Source: Pseudomonas putida
GTDB taxonomy: Bacteria > Pseudomonadota > Gammaproteobacteria > Pseudomonadales > Pseudomonadaceae
Length of the DNA: 41,987 bases
Direction: 5' to 3'
Assembly: GCF_028682475.1 (NCBI RefSeq)
Contig: NZ_JANHLE010000039.1
Coordinates: 1-41,987 of the forward strand
Each line of letters opens with the position of its first letter. The stretch's first letter is position 1. This document shows, piece by piece, positions 25,768 through 32,948 of this stretch. Under the pieces are notes generated by a model. The model saw only the letters and a list, made by a program, of their open reading frames with translations. It searched no databases and was not told the origin of the DNA. The position numbers were made by a program, and so were the translations under genes.

Positions 25768-26172
25768 TCAGTGACAGCAGCTGCCCCCGGCTGCCAGGTC
25801 CTTGAGGATCGGGCAGTCGGGACGATCATCGCCCTGGCAATGGGCGACCAGCTCGCTCAGGGTATCGCGCAGGCTCACCAGTTCTTCGATGCGCCGGTTG
25901 AGGTCATCGATATGCTGGCTGGCCAGGGCCTTGACGTCGGCACTGGCGCGCTGGCGATCCTGCCACAGGGTCAGCAGACGGGCGACCTCATCCAGTGAAA
26001 AGCCCAGGTCGCGCGAGCGCTTGATGAAGGCCAGGCGGTGCAAGTCTTCCTGTTGGTAAACGCGGTAGCCACTGTCACTGCGCAGGGCTGGCTTGAGCAG
26101 GTTAATGGACTCGTAATAGCGAATCATCTTGGCGCTCAATCCTGAGCGCCGGGCGGCTTGGCCGATGTTCAT
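25768..26172 (-). CDS. cueR: Copper-responsive MerR-family regulator CueR
   Basis: A 134-residue MerR protein: winged helix (IGQAARRSGLSAKMIRYYES at 3-22), dimerisation helix (about 75-108) and the Cu(I)-binding loop C112-x7-C120 (CQGDDRPDC), the spacing specific for CueR-type monovalent sensors. A CCxH tail (SCCH) closes it. It activates copper-export genes by distorting promoters with a 19-bp spacer. Exactly such a promoter lies just upstream on the same strand, so it is probably autoregulated. copA is not in the window; copZ is the other visible target. Confidence 0.94.
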   Translation of the reverse strand: MNIGQAARRSGLSAKMIRYYESINLLKPALRSDSGYRVYQQEDLHRLAFIKRSRDLGFSLDEVARLLTLWQDRQRASADVKALASQHIDDLNRRIEELVSLRDTLSELVAHCQGDDRPDCPILKDLAAGGSCCH

Positions 26173-26210
26173 TGGGCGTCGTCCTGTATTGGGTGTTCAG
26201 GCAGGCCCCC

Positions 26211-26241
26211 AGCATCAACCTTTCCACAAGGGTAAGGTCAA
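26211..26241 (-). promoter_or_regulatory. CueR-type promoter of cueR
   Basis: On the minus strand, TTGACC (26241-26236) is followed by a 19-bp spacer and GATGCT (26216-26211). The spacer holds the dyad ACCTT...AAGGT expected for CueR, much like E. coli copA. The -35 overlaps the stop codon of the upstream gene. About 40 bp separate the -10 from the cueR start. Confidence 0.75.
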
Positions 26242-26624
26242 TAGCCCAGCCCGGATCTGATCAACGTGAGGCCATTCTGATCGGTCGCAATCCGGTATTT
26301 ATTGATCTGACCGGCCAACAGCTTCAAGTGGTTACTGCGCTGATTCTCGATCCCCGGCTGGCAGCCTGGGGCCTGGCCAGGCAGGTAGCGCAGACGCACA
26401 TCGAGTTCGCCCGGTGGCAGGTTGAATGAGGTCGATTGTTCCTGGAACACGCGTCCGGCCAGTTGATCGTTGATGTACACACCAATCTCGCACGAGGTCG
26501 CCACTTCCAGACGCTCGCGGGAGATGATCAGAATGCTGTAGTCGCTTGGCCCCGCGGCATTGGCCTGGGGAAGCACGGCGAAAATACCCAGCAGGCCGAA
26601 AAGGCCGAAAGCTGCCCTGCGCAT
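26238..26624 (-). CDS. Periplasmic protein of unknown function in a copper locus
   Basis: A 128-residue exported protein. The signal peptide MRRAAFGLFGLLGIFAVLPQANA is probably cut after residue 23. The mature part is beta-rich, and SRERLEVATSCEIGVYINDQLAGRVF with FNLPPGELDVRLRY recalls the DUF2846/PEGA-like fold of cell-envelope proteins. It has two Cys (C45, C88) that could form a disulfide. AGGAG lies nine bases before the ATG at 26624; the in-frame ATG at 26648 would spoil the signal. It sits between cueR and copZ and is divergent from copZ. I know no function; a copper link is inferred from position only. Confidence 0.78.
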   Translation of the reverse strand: MRRAAFGLFGLLGIFAVLPQANAAGPSDYSILIISRERLEVATSCEIGVYINDQLAGRVFQEQSTSFNLPPGELDVRLRYLPGQAPGCQPGIENQRSNHLKLLAGQINKYRIATDQNGLTLIRSGLGY

Positions 26625-26712
26625 GAAATGAAACTCCTGCATCGTCAATCGTCAGGCTCGCAGCTTGGCCGACCCGCACGATGATTTCCAGCCCGGCAGC
26701 GTAAAGCGGATC

Positions 26713-26743
26713 TTGACCTTGCCCCGGTGGCAAGCTTGAAACT
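26713..26743 (+). promoter_or_regulatory. CueR-type promoter of copZ
   Basis: TTGACC (26713-26718), a 19-bp spacer and GAAACT (26738-26743). The spacer carries CCTTGCC and GGCAAG in opposite orientation, the CueR dyad. It ends about 28 bp before the copZ ATG. Confidence 0.78.
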
Positions 26744-26771
26744 TGGTCAAAACCCACAGGAGGCAGTTCCC

Positions 26772-26969
26772 ATGCAAGTGTTCAACGTTCAAGGAATGAC
26801 CTGCGGCCATTGCGTCAAGGCCGTGACCCGTGCCGTACAGGCGCAGGATGAAGACGCCGTGGTTGAAGTCGATCTCGCGCAGAAACAGGTGAAGGTGCAA
26901 AGTTCGCTGCAGGCTCCGCAGATTCTTCAACTGATCCGCGAAGAAGGCTACCAGGCCGAAGCGCTCTGA
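26772..26969 (+). CDS. copZ: Copper chaperone CopZ (HMA domain)
   Basis: A 65-residue heavy-metal-associated domain, MQVFNVQGMTCGHCVKAVTR, with the MTCGHC motif (Cys pair at 11 and 14) that binds Cu(I). It passes copper to a P-type ATPase and buffers the cytoplasm. The start at 26772 is preceded by AGGAGG; the frame is open further up to 26727, but that ORF would include the promoter. A CueR-type promoter is directly upstream. The usual partner CopA is not in the window. Confidence 0.93.
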   Translation: MQVFNVQGMTCGHCVKAVTRAVQAQDEDAVVEVDLAQKQVKVQSSLQAPQILQLIREEGYQAEAL

Positions 26970-26977
26970 CCCCTGCG

Positions 26978-27015
26978 GGTCCGCGCGGTGGATAAAAGAT
27001 TCATCGCGCGGGCCC
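26978..27015 (+). terminator. Possible terminator hairpin after copZ
   Basis: GGGTCCGCGCG (26978-26988) pairs, with one G-T, with CGCGCGGGCCC (27005-27015) across a 16-base A-rich loop. It begins nine bases after the copZ stop. No T-run follows, so the terminator role is uncertain. Confidence 0.4.
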
Positions 27016-27085
27016 AACTCTTCGCAGCGAAACCCCGGCAGGCCGGTTAGACTAGCAGACTTGCTTAGCCTGCTATGGATTCCCG

Positions 27086-28267
27086 ATGAACCTGCGAACC
27101 ATCCTGATTCTGGGCGCCTTGAGTGCGTTCGGGCCCCTGGCAATCGACTTTTACCTGCCAGGCTTTCCAGCGATGGCGCTGGCTTTCGGTACTGACGAAA
27201 AACATATCCAGACCACTCTGGCTGCCTACTTCCTCGGCTTGTCCATTGGTCAGCTGGCCTATGGGCCGGTGGCTGATCGCTTCGGCCGCAGGATTCCGCT
27301 ACTGGTCGGCGTCTGCCTGTTTACCCTGGCGTCACTCGCTTGTGCCTTTGCGCCCAATCTCGATGCGCTGATCGTGGCGCGCTTCGTTCAGGCGCTGGGT
27401 GGCTGTGCCGGCATGGTGCTGTCAAGGGCCATCGTCAGTGACAAATGCGATGCGATAGCCTCGGCCAAGGTGTTTTCCCAACTGGTCCTGGTGATGGGCC
27501 TGGCGCCGATCCTGGCACCGATGCTCGGTGGTGTGCTGGTCAATGTGTATGGCTGGCAATCGATCTTTGTTGCCCTGACTCTGTTCAGCGCCCTGTGCAC
27601 CCTGGCTGTTGCGTTGGGCTTGCCGGAAAGTCTGCCGGCCAGTCAGCCACGTCAGCCGCTTTCCGGTGCCTTGCGTCAGTACGGGCGCCTGCTCAAGGAT
27701 CGGCTCTTCATCGGCCATGCCTTGACCGGGGGTATCGCCATTGCCGGGATGTTTTCCTATATCGCCGGTTCACCCTTCGTCTTCATCAAGCTCTACGGGG
27801 TGCCCGCCGAGCACTATGGCTGGCTGTTCGGCAGCAACGCGGCAGGTTTCATTCTGGTGGCGCAGATCAATGCGCGGCTGCTGGCCAAACGTGGGCCGGC
27901 CTTTTTGCTGCGACGGGCCGTATGGGTGTACCTGGCGTCGGGCTTGACCTTGCTGGCGATCAGCGCCTTGCAACCGGCTCAGCTGTGGCCGCTGCTGATT
28001 CCACTGTTCATCTGTATTGCCAGCCTGGGTTGCATCATCCCCAATGCCTCGGCGTGCGCCATGAACGGACAAGGCGCACGGGCCGGGAGTGCTTCGGCGC
28101 TACTGGGCTGTATTCAGTTCAGCGTCGCGGCGGGGGCTGCGGCATTGGTCGGCGTATTGCACGATGGCAGCGCAGTGCCCATGGCGCTGGTCATCAGTCT
28201 CTGTGGTCTGGGGGCGGTAGCGATGTCGATGGCTACGCGCCGGTTACAGCTCAGCCGACCCGTTTGA
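27086..28267 (+). CDS. Bcr/CflA-family MFS drug exporter
   Basis: A 393-residue, twelve-helix MFS transporter. ILGALSAFGPLAIDFYLPGFP at the start and GQLAYGPVADRFGRRIPLL (loop 2-3) are the Bcr/CflA signatures, followed by VQALGGCAGMVLSRAIVSD. Family members export bicyclomycin, sulfonamides or other small molecules by proton antiport; the substrate here is unknown. It follows copZ by 116 bp and is probably transcribed separately, since a hairpin lies between. The 3' end overlaps the convergent 54-residue gene by 17 bases. Confidence 0.9.
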   Translation: MNLRTILILGALSAFGPLAIDFYLPGFPAMALAFGTDEKHIQTTLAAYFLGLSIGQLAYGPVADRFGRRIPLLVGVCLFTLASLACAFAPNLDALIVARFVQALGGCAGMVLSRAIVSDKCDAIASAKVFSQLVLVMGLAPILAPMLGGVLVNVYGWQSIFVALTLFSALCTLAVALGLPESLPASQPRQPLSGALRQYGRLLKDRLFIGHALTGGIAIAGMFSYIAGSPFVFIKLYGVPAEHYGWLFGSNAAGFILVAQINARLLAKRGPAFLLRRAVWVYLASGLTLLAISALQPAQLWPLLIPLFICIASLGCIIPNASACAMNGQGARAGSASALLGCIQFSVAAGAAALVGVLHDGSAVPMALVISLCGLGAVAMSMATRRLQLSRPV

Positions 28268-28415
28268 GCGGGTGTGGCGCCTGCAAGCGGGTCTGCAAGG
28301 TATTGACGAAGGCCCGGGCCTCGGCCTCGCTGCGAAAGTTCACGACCTGCTGGTCCAGTCGAACCTGCCAGGGGCAGCCGGGCTTCTGGGCTGATGCACT
28401 GACTTGAATAATCAT
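28251..28415 (-). CDS. Conserved-looking 54-residue protein, unknown function
   Basis: Read from an ATG at 28415: MIIQVSASAQKPGCPWQVRL followed by a segment with FRSEAEARAFVNTLQTRL. The pattern of two short strands, then a helix with EAEARAF, looks like the small DUF2188-type fold in which a query strand precedes a helix. The reading frame is open up to 28514, but the added residues look random. The ribosome site (AGG only) is weak. It overlaps the end of the Bcr gene by 17 bases. No function can be given. Confidence 0.55.
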   Translation of the reverse strand: MIIQVSASAQKPGCPWQVRLDQQVVNFRSEAEARAFVNTLQTRLQAPHPLKRVG

Positions 28416-28540
28416 CGCGGCATACCTGCAGTTGGCGTTGGCTGACGAATTGTAGCGCTGCTGTACGCCAGGGAAATGACCGGGATCAGTTGTCGGACTG
28501 ACGGTCATGCCCACCCCGATAGCGGGGCGGGCGCTTTGCC

Positions 28541-29554
28541 TCAGAAACCCTCCAGTACGATCTTGCCTCTGGCTGCACCGCTTTCCAGCAGGGCGTGGGC
28601 GCGGCGCAGATTGGCGGCGTTGATGGTGCCGTAATGCTCGCCCAGAGTGGTCTTGAGGGTACCGGCATCGATCAGTTCGGCAACCCGGTTGAGCAGGTTG
28701 TGCTGCTCGATCATGTCGGCGGTTTCGAACAGCGAACGGGTGTACATGAACTCCCAGTGCAGCGACAGGCTTTTGCGCTTGAGCAGGCCGACGTCCAGTT
28801 GCTTGGGGTCGTCGATCAGCGCCAGCTTGCCTTGCGGGGCCAGGGCCTCGACCAGTTGTGCCAGGTGCTGGTCGGTCTGGGTCAGGCTGGCGACATGGGT
28901 GACGTAATCGATACCCTGCGCCTTGAGTGCTTCGGCGAGTGGCTGGCTATGGTCGACCACCTGGTCGGCGCCCAGTTGACGGACCCATTCCTGGGTCTGT
29001 GGACGCGACGCGGTGCCGATCACGGTGAGCCCGGTCAACTGACTAGCCAACTGGGTCAGGATCGAGCCGACGCCACCAGCTGCGCCGACGATCAACAGGC
29101 GTTGGCCCAAATCCTTCTTCCCTTCAGCAACCTGCAGGCGTTCGAACAGCAGTTCCCAGGCGGTGATTGCCGTCAGCGGCAGGGCGGCGGCTTCAGCGAA
29201 ACTCAGGGTTCTGGGCATATGGCCGACGATGCGTTCGTCCACCACATGCAGCTCGCTGTTGGCGCCGGCCCGGGCGATGGAGCCGGCGTAATAGACCTTG
29301 TCGCCAGGCTGGAACAGGCTGACCTCGCTGCCCACCGCCTTGACCACACCGGCCACATCCCAACCCAGCACCTTGGCGACACCCGCTTCAGGCTGCACGT
29401 TCTGGCGGACTTTGGTATCCACCGGGTTGACGGAAATGGCCCGCACTTCTACCAGCAGGTCACGTGGCCCTGGCTCAGGGCTTGGCAGCTCGATGTCCTG
29501 CAGGGCGGCCGGGTCGGTAATGGCCAGGGAATGGTAGTAGGCGATGGCTTTCAT
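28541..29554 (-). CDS. Zinc-type alcohol dehydrogenase / quinone oxidoreductase-like protein
   Basis: A 337-residue medium-chain dehydrogenase. The GroES-like N-terminal part has VRAISVNPVDTKVRQN and LGWDVAGVV; the NADPH fold has LLIVGAAGGVGSILTQLA (about 152-170). It lacks the structural zinc Cys cluster, as in the ZADH1/quinone-oxidoreductase group. It likely reduces quinones or enones with NADPH. GAGGA precedes the ATG at 29554; the frame extends to 29605 without a better site. It is divergent from a LysR-type regulator. Confidence 0.9.
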   Translation of the reverse strand: MKAIAYYHSLAITDPAALQDIELPSPEPGPRDLLVEVRAISVNPVDTKVRQNVQPEAGVAKVLGWDVAGVVKAVGSEVSLFQPGDKVYYAGSIARAGANSELHVVDERIVGHMPRTLSFAEAAALPLTAITAWELLFERLQVAEGKKDLGQRLLIVGAAGGVGSILTQLASQLTGLTVIGTASRPQTQEWVRQLGADQVVDHSQPLAEALKAQGIDYVTHVASLTQTDQHLAQLVEALAPQGKLALIDDPKQLDVGLLKRKSLSLHWEFMYTRSLFETADMIEQHNLLNRVAELIDAGTLKTTLGEHYGTINAANLRRAHALLESGAARGKIVLEGF

Positions 29555-29583
29555 GCGTGACGTCCTCAAGGGCAAATCGTTGG

Positions 29584-29599
29584 GCGCCATCATTGGCGC
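29584..29599. promoter_or_regulatory. Inverted repeat in the oxidoreductase/LysR gap
   Basis: GCGCCA (29584-29589) and TGGCGC (29594-29599) form a perfect dyad with a TCAT centre, 30-45 bp upstream of the oxidoreductase start. An AT-rich stretch (29638-29660) next to it may hold the divergent promoters. It may be an operator for the adjacent LysR protein; this is inference. Confidence 0.35.
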
Positions 29600-29672
29600 T
29601 TTCACTTCCTGTTAAAAGCCGCTAGAACGACAGATACTTTCAATATTTTTTTGATAATGCCGAGGCCTTCCT

Positions 29673-30590
29673 GTGCGAATCGATGACCTGCAGCTGTTCG
29701 TTCGCACCGCCGAACTGGGCAGCCTGTCAGCGGCGGCGCGCCTGCTCGACCTTTCTCCGGCGGTGGCCAGTGCCGCGCTCAAACGCCTGGAGCAGCAATT
29801 GGGTACGCGCTTGCTTGCTCGCTCTACCCGCAACCTGCGCCTGACCGCCGAAGGCGAGGGCTTTCTGTTGCACGCACGCAATGCCCTGGCAAGCCTGGAT
29901 GAAGGACAGCGTCAGCTGGCACGGGGGCAGGATGACGTCAGTGGCGTATTGCAGCTGTCGGCGCCGTCGGACTTCGGGCGCAATGTCTTGCTGCCCTGGC
30001 TGGATGAACTGCAACGTGAACACCCGAAGCTATCGGTGCGCCTGTTACTGGGCGACCGCAATGCCGACCTGTTTCGCCAGGCGGCGGACATTGCCCTGCG
30101 CTACGGTACGCCGGAGGATTCAAGCCTGGTGGCACTGCCACTGTGTCCAGATAACCGCCGGGTGTTGTGCGCCGCGCCTGCGTACCTGGTCCGCCATGGC
30201 GAGCCGAAGGACGTTGCCGACCTGGCCCGGCACAATTGCCTGCTCTACCAGTTGGGCAGCCGTGTTCACGATCATTGGCGATTTGGCCGCGGAGCAGCTG
30301 AAGCCGGGATAACCGTCAGCGGCGACCGTTTTTGCGACGATGCCGATGTAGTCCGCCGCTGGGCGCTGGCAGGCGTGGGGATCGCCTACAAATCCTGGCT
30401 GGATGTGGCGTATGACGTGCAGGCAGGGCACTTGAAGGTGTTGTTGGGGCACCTGGAGGGCGAAGCCGCGCCGCTGAACCTGATGTGCACGCATCGGGCG
30501 CAATTGGGTAAGCCGGTGCAGTTGCTGCGCAATCTGCTCAGGGAACGCTGCCAGTTGCTGTTCGAACAATTACAGCATGTGAGCCCGTAG
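29673..30590 (+). CDS. LysR-family transcriptional regulator
   Basis: A 305-residue LysR regulator starting at GTG 29673. The winged helix is DDLQLFVRTAELGSLSAAAR through AVASAALKRLEQQLGTRLL (about 4-50), and the effector domain follows at 90-290. The DxxLFxR-type pattern DLFRQAADIALRYG belongs to the AaeR/CrgA-like group that controls nearby dehydrogenases. It is divergent from the zinc-type oxidoreductase, 118 bp away, and is expected to regulate it and itself. Effector unknown. Confidence 0.92.
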   Translation: MRIDDLQLFVRTAELGSLSAAARLLDLSPAVASAALKRLEQQLGTRLLARSTRNLRLTAEGEGFLLHARNALASLDEGQRQLARGQDDVSGVLQLSAPSDFGRNVLLPWLDELQREHPKLSVRLLLGDRNADLFRQAADIALRYGTPEDSSLVALPLCPDNRRVLCAAPAYLVRHGEPKDVADLARHNCLLYQLGSRVHDHWRFGRGAAEAGITVSGDRFCDDADVVRRWALAGVGIAYKSWLDVAYDVQAGHLKVLLGHLEGEAAPLNLMCTHRAQLGKPVQLLRNLLRERCQLLFEQLQHVSP

Positions 30591-30800
30591 AGCACTTTTG
30601 CTGCTACAGAACTTGCCGATTTATTTGTAGTTCGTGAGTGCTTGAACTGTAGGCTTAGTTCCTGGTTTTTTTATGACCCGCTGTTTGAAAGTTGAAACGA
30701 ACAGGTATGGCGTGCGGGTCTACAACAAACGTGTCGAAGGTTAACCCGTGCCTTATGCGAATACGTTGTGGCTATGGTTTGGCAGAGCAGGGTAGTTTTA
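30591..30800. other. Gene-free stretch after the LysR gene
   Basis: A 210-bp stretch, less GC-rich than its neighbours, with no convincing reading frame on either strand. GGGTA (30790-30794) and TACCC (30799-30803) can pair at its end, in competition with the terminator that follows. The region may encode an untranslated RNA ending at that terminator; this is inference. Confidence 0.35.
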
Positions 30801-30833
30801 CCCCGTTGCCTGCAGAGAGGAACGGGGTTTGTT
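30801..30833 (+). terminator. Rho-independent-type terminator hairpin
   Basis: CCCCGTT (30801-30807) pairs with AACGGGG (30821-30827) and is followed by TTTGTT. It is 210 bp after the LysR stop and 240 bp before the next gene. It could end the LysR transcript or a small RNA. Its left arm overlaps the GGGTA/TACCC stem, so the two are mutually exclusive. Confidence 0.65.
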
Positions 30834-30847
30834 GCGCCGAGGCGGCT

Positions 30848-30853
30848 TATAAT
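30848..30853 (+). promoter_or_regulatory. Possible -10 element (TATAAT)
   Basis: A perfect TATAAT lies 15 bp after the terminator and about 215 bp before the ArsR-like start. No good -35 is seen at 16-18 bp, so an activator or an extended element would be needed. It would produce a long leader for the ArsR-like gene. Confidence 0.4.
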
Positions 30854-30888
30854 CGCCCCGGCAGTCGTTTCCAGCGAGAGAAACTTCC

Positions 30889-30951
30889 ATGTCTGCGGCC
30901 GACAAGTTATCGCTATCACTCGATCTTTGCCTGGTTCAAAGCGCTGGCTGA
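30889..30951 (+). CDS. Possible 20-residue leader peptide
   Basis: ATG at 30889 opens a 20-codon frame, MSAADKLSLSLDLCLVQSAG, ended by TGA. It lies downstream of the TATAAT and upstream of the ArsR-like gene, in DNA with a gene-like composition. GAGAG about 14 bases upstream is only a weak ribosome site. Five Leu of 20 could suit attenuation, or it may be the remains of a gene. Speculative. Confidence 0.25.
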   Translation: MSAADKLSLSLDLCLVQSAG

Positions 30952-31068
30952 CTGCTGGTGAGTCAACACTAAAACTTCCAGCCGCTCTGACATCGGGAAC
31001 CTCGCAGTAAACGCCGCTGCCATGGTTATTCGAACGATTTCAGATGTGATCTCGCAGGGAGTTGAGAT

Positions 31069-31785
31069 ATGAAACCTGTTACAAGTATCAGCCAGATTGC
31101 CAGCCTGCTCGCTGATCCCAAACGCAGCGCGATGCTCTGGGCGTTGATCGACGGAATGGCACGGCCCTCTGATGAACTGGCGGACATAACCGGCCTGACG
31201 CTTTCTTCAGCCTGTGCACATTTGGCAAGGCTCTCGGCCAGTGGCTTGCTCAAGCTTGAGCCGCGCGGCAGAAAACGCTATTTCAGGCTGGCCGGACCTG
31301 AAGTCGGCGCTGCTGTGGAAGCATTGGCCAGTGTTCAGGTCACCACCCGGGAAATGCTCGCGGCCCGGGAGGACGTCGGCATTCCCCTGTCCATGCGCCG
31401 GGCCCGGTTATGCGGTGATCATCTGGGCGGTGAGCTGGCGGCGGACCTCTACCAGCGCCTGTTCGACGCCGGCTGGCTGGAGGGCCTGGAGCAACAGATC
31501 GAAGTGACTCCGGAAGGGCGCACACAGTTTGCCCGCCATGGCATCTTCATTGACGCGCTGGCCCGCTATCAGCATAGAAGATTCAGCAGTTGTCGCTGCT
31601 GCAGCGAATGGAGCGACCACCGCCCGCACCTGGGTGGCGCGTTGGGCAGCAGCTTGCTCAAGCTGTTCATGCAATCGGGCTGGATCCGCGAGAGCGAGAC
31701 TTCACGCAGGTTGCAGATCAGCGCGGCAGGACTGCATCAGATCAACCGGATTGCCCAGCCGTTAACGCTGCAATCCGTCGGCTAG
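31069..31785 (+). CDS. ArsR-like winged-helix transcriptional regulator
   Basis: A 238-residue regulator with an N-terminal ArsR winged helix (about 5-90: ISQIASLLADPKRSAMLWAL, then LTLSSACAHLARLSASGLLK and RGRKRYFRLA). The C-terminal 140 residues include CRCCSEWSDHRPHLGGALG, a Cys-rich element (three Cys in four residues) that could bind metal or sense redox state; the family normally has a similar C-x-D-W-x-x-R-x-x-H-L-x-G-x-L-G segment. AGGGAG precedes the ATG by ten bases. The next gene, adenine deaminase, is convergent with a REP between, so no local target is obvious other than itself. Confidence 0.88.
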   Translation: MKPVTSISQIASLLADPKRSAMLWALIDGMARPSDELADITGLTLSSACAHLARLSASGLLKLEPRGRKRYFRLAGPEVGAAVEALASVQVTTREMLAAREDVGIPLSMRRARLCGDHLGGELAADLYQRLFDAGWLEGLEQQIEVTPEGRTQFARHGIFIDALARYQHRRFSSCRCCSEWSDHRPHLGGALGSSLLKLFMQSGWIRESETSRRLQISAAGLHQINRIAQPLTLQSVG

Positions 31786-31793
31786 CGCCGTAA

Positions 31794-31829
31794 GGCAAGC
31801 CCGCTCCCTCCGTAGGAGCGGGCTTGCCC
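31794..31829. repeat. REP palindrome
   Basis: GGCAAGCCCGCTCC (31794-31807) and GGAGCGGGCTTGCC (31815-31828) are perfect inverse copies around a 7-bp loop, the same core as the pair at 8955-9026. It lies between the converging ends of the ArsR-like and adenine deaminase genes. Confidence 0.9.
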
Positions 31830-31848
31830 CGCGATCACTCAACGATGT

Positions 31849-32802
31849 TTACGGCTTCACCAACCGCGCATCCAGGCTGTTCTGTGCCAGACGCCGGGCC
31901 TGATCCTGAGTCATGCCCAAGTGGGTATGCAGGGCATGGAAGTTTTCGGTGACATAACCACCAAAATAAGCTGGATCGTCCGAGTTCACTGTGACCTTCA
32001 CGCCACGCTCGAGCATGTCGAGGATGTTGTGCTGGCTCATGTGGTCGAACACGCACAGTTTGGTGTTGGACAGCGGGCAGACGGTCAGCGGGATCTGCTC
32101 GTCGATGATCCGCTGCATCAGGCGCTCGTCTTCAATCGCACGCACACCATGGTCGATGCGCTGGATCTTGAGCAAGTCGATGGCTTCCCAGATGTACTCG
32201 GGAGGCCCTTCTTCACCGGCGTGGGCAACGGTCAGGAAACCTTCGCTGCGGGCGCGGTCGAAGACGCGCTGGAACTTGCTAGGCGGGTGGCCCATTTCCG
32301 AGCTGTCCAGGCCAACGGCGATAAAGGCATCGCGAAACGGCAGGGCCTGGTCTAGGGTCTTGTGCGCTTCTTCTTCGCTCAGGTGGCGCAGGAAACTCAG
32401 GATCAGGCCGCTGCTGATGCCCAGCTGCTGCTGGCCATCTTTGAGCGCAGCGCTGATGCCATTGAGCACCACTTCGAAGGGAATGCCACGATCGGTGTGG
32501 GTTTGCGGGTCGAAGAACGGCTCGGTGTGGATCACGTTCTGCGCCTTGCAGCGCAACAGGTAGGCCCAGGTCAGGTCGTAGAAGTCCTGCTCGGTGCGCA
32601 ACACGTCGGCGCCCTGATAGTAGAGGTCGAGAAACTCCTGCAGGTTGTTGAACGCATAGGCCGAACGCAGCGCTTCGACGTCGTTCCAGGGCAGGGCGAT
32701 TTTGTTGCGTTCGGCCAGGGCGAACAGCAGCTCGGGCTCCAGCGATCCTTCCAGGTGCAGGTGCAATTCTGCCTTGGGCAGCGCGTTAAGCCAGTCGTAC
32801 AT
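31849..32802 (-). CDS. Adenine deaminase (adenosine deaminase-like family)
   Basis: A 317-residue TIM-barrel amidohydrolase with the metal ligands AELHLHLEGSL (residues 11-21), the catalytic VAHAGEEG (about 196-203), RIDHGVRA and NSDDPAYFG (about 275-283). Length and the segment MGHPPSKFQ fit the bacterial adenine deaminase branch, whose P. aeruginosa member (PA0148) was shown to deaminate adenine to hypoxanthine rather than adenosine; older annotation would call it Add. Acts in the cytoplasm in purine salvage. It is divergent from the Ca2+/H+ antiporter. The 8-oxoguanine deaminase gene lies two genes away. Confidence 0.85.
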   Translation of the reverse strand: MYDWLNALPKAELHLHLEGSLEPELLFALAERNKIALPWNDVEALRSAYAFNNLQEFLDLYYQGADVLRTEQDFYDLTWAYLLRCKAQNVIHTEPFFDPQTHTDRGIPFEVVLNGISAALKDGQQQLGISSGLILSFLRHLSEEEAHKTLDQALPFRDAFIAVGLDSSEMGHPPSKFQRVFDRARSEGFLTVAHAGEEGPPEYIWEAIDLLKIQRIDHGVRAIEDERLMQRIIDEQIPLTVCPLSNTKLCVFDHMSQHNILDMLERGVKVTVNSDDPAYFGGYVTENFHALHTHLGMTQDQARRLAQNSLDARLVKP

Positions 32803-32902
32803 AAAGTCGGTTTCTCATCAGGTGCGGTTGCCCGCATTCTACAGGGTTGTTCGCCGCTGGCCGAGAAAGCTGACCGGGTGGTGCATGCCACAAACCTTCT
32901 AC

Positions 32903-32918
32903 AGTGACTACAGTCACT
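32903..32918. promoter_or_regulatory. Perfect 16-bp dyad upstream of the Ca2+/H+ antiporter gene
   Basis: AGTGACT (32903-32909) and AGTCACT (32912-32918) are exact inverse copies separated by AC. The dyad lies 30-45 bp before the antiporter start and 100 bp before the adenine deaminase start. It may be an operator in the divergent promoter region or a 5' UTR stem. Unidentified regulator. Confidence 0.5.
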
Positions 32919-32948
32919 TTGTCCGCCATCACTGGATCAAGGCCGTCA

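Noticed and set aside
30671..30961. Frames of 82 and 89 codons in the gap before the ArsR-like gene
   Set aside because: They lie on opposite strands over the terminator and the TATAAT, with no ribosome site or recognisable features.
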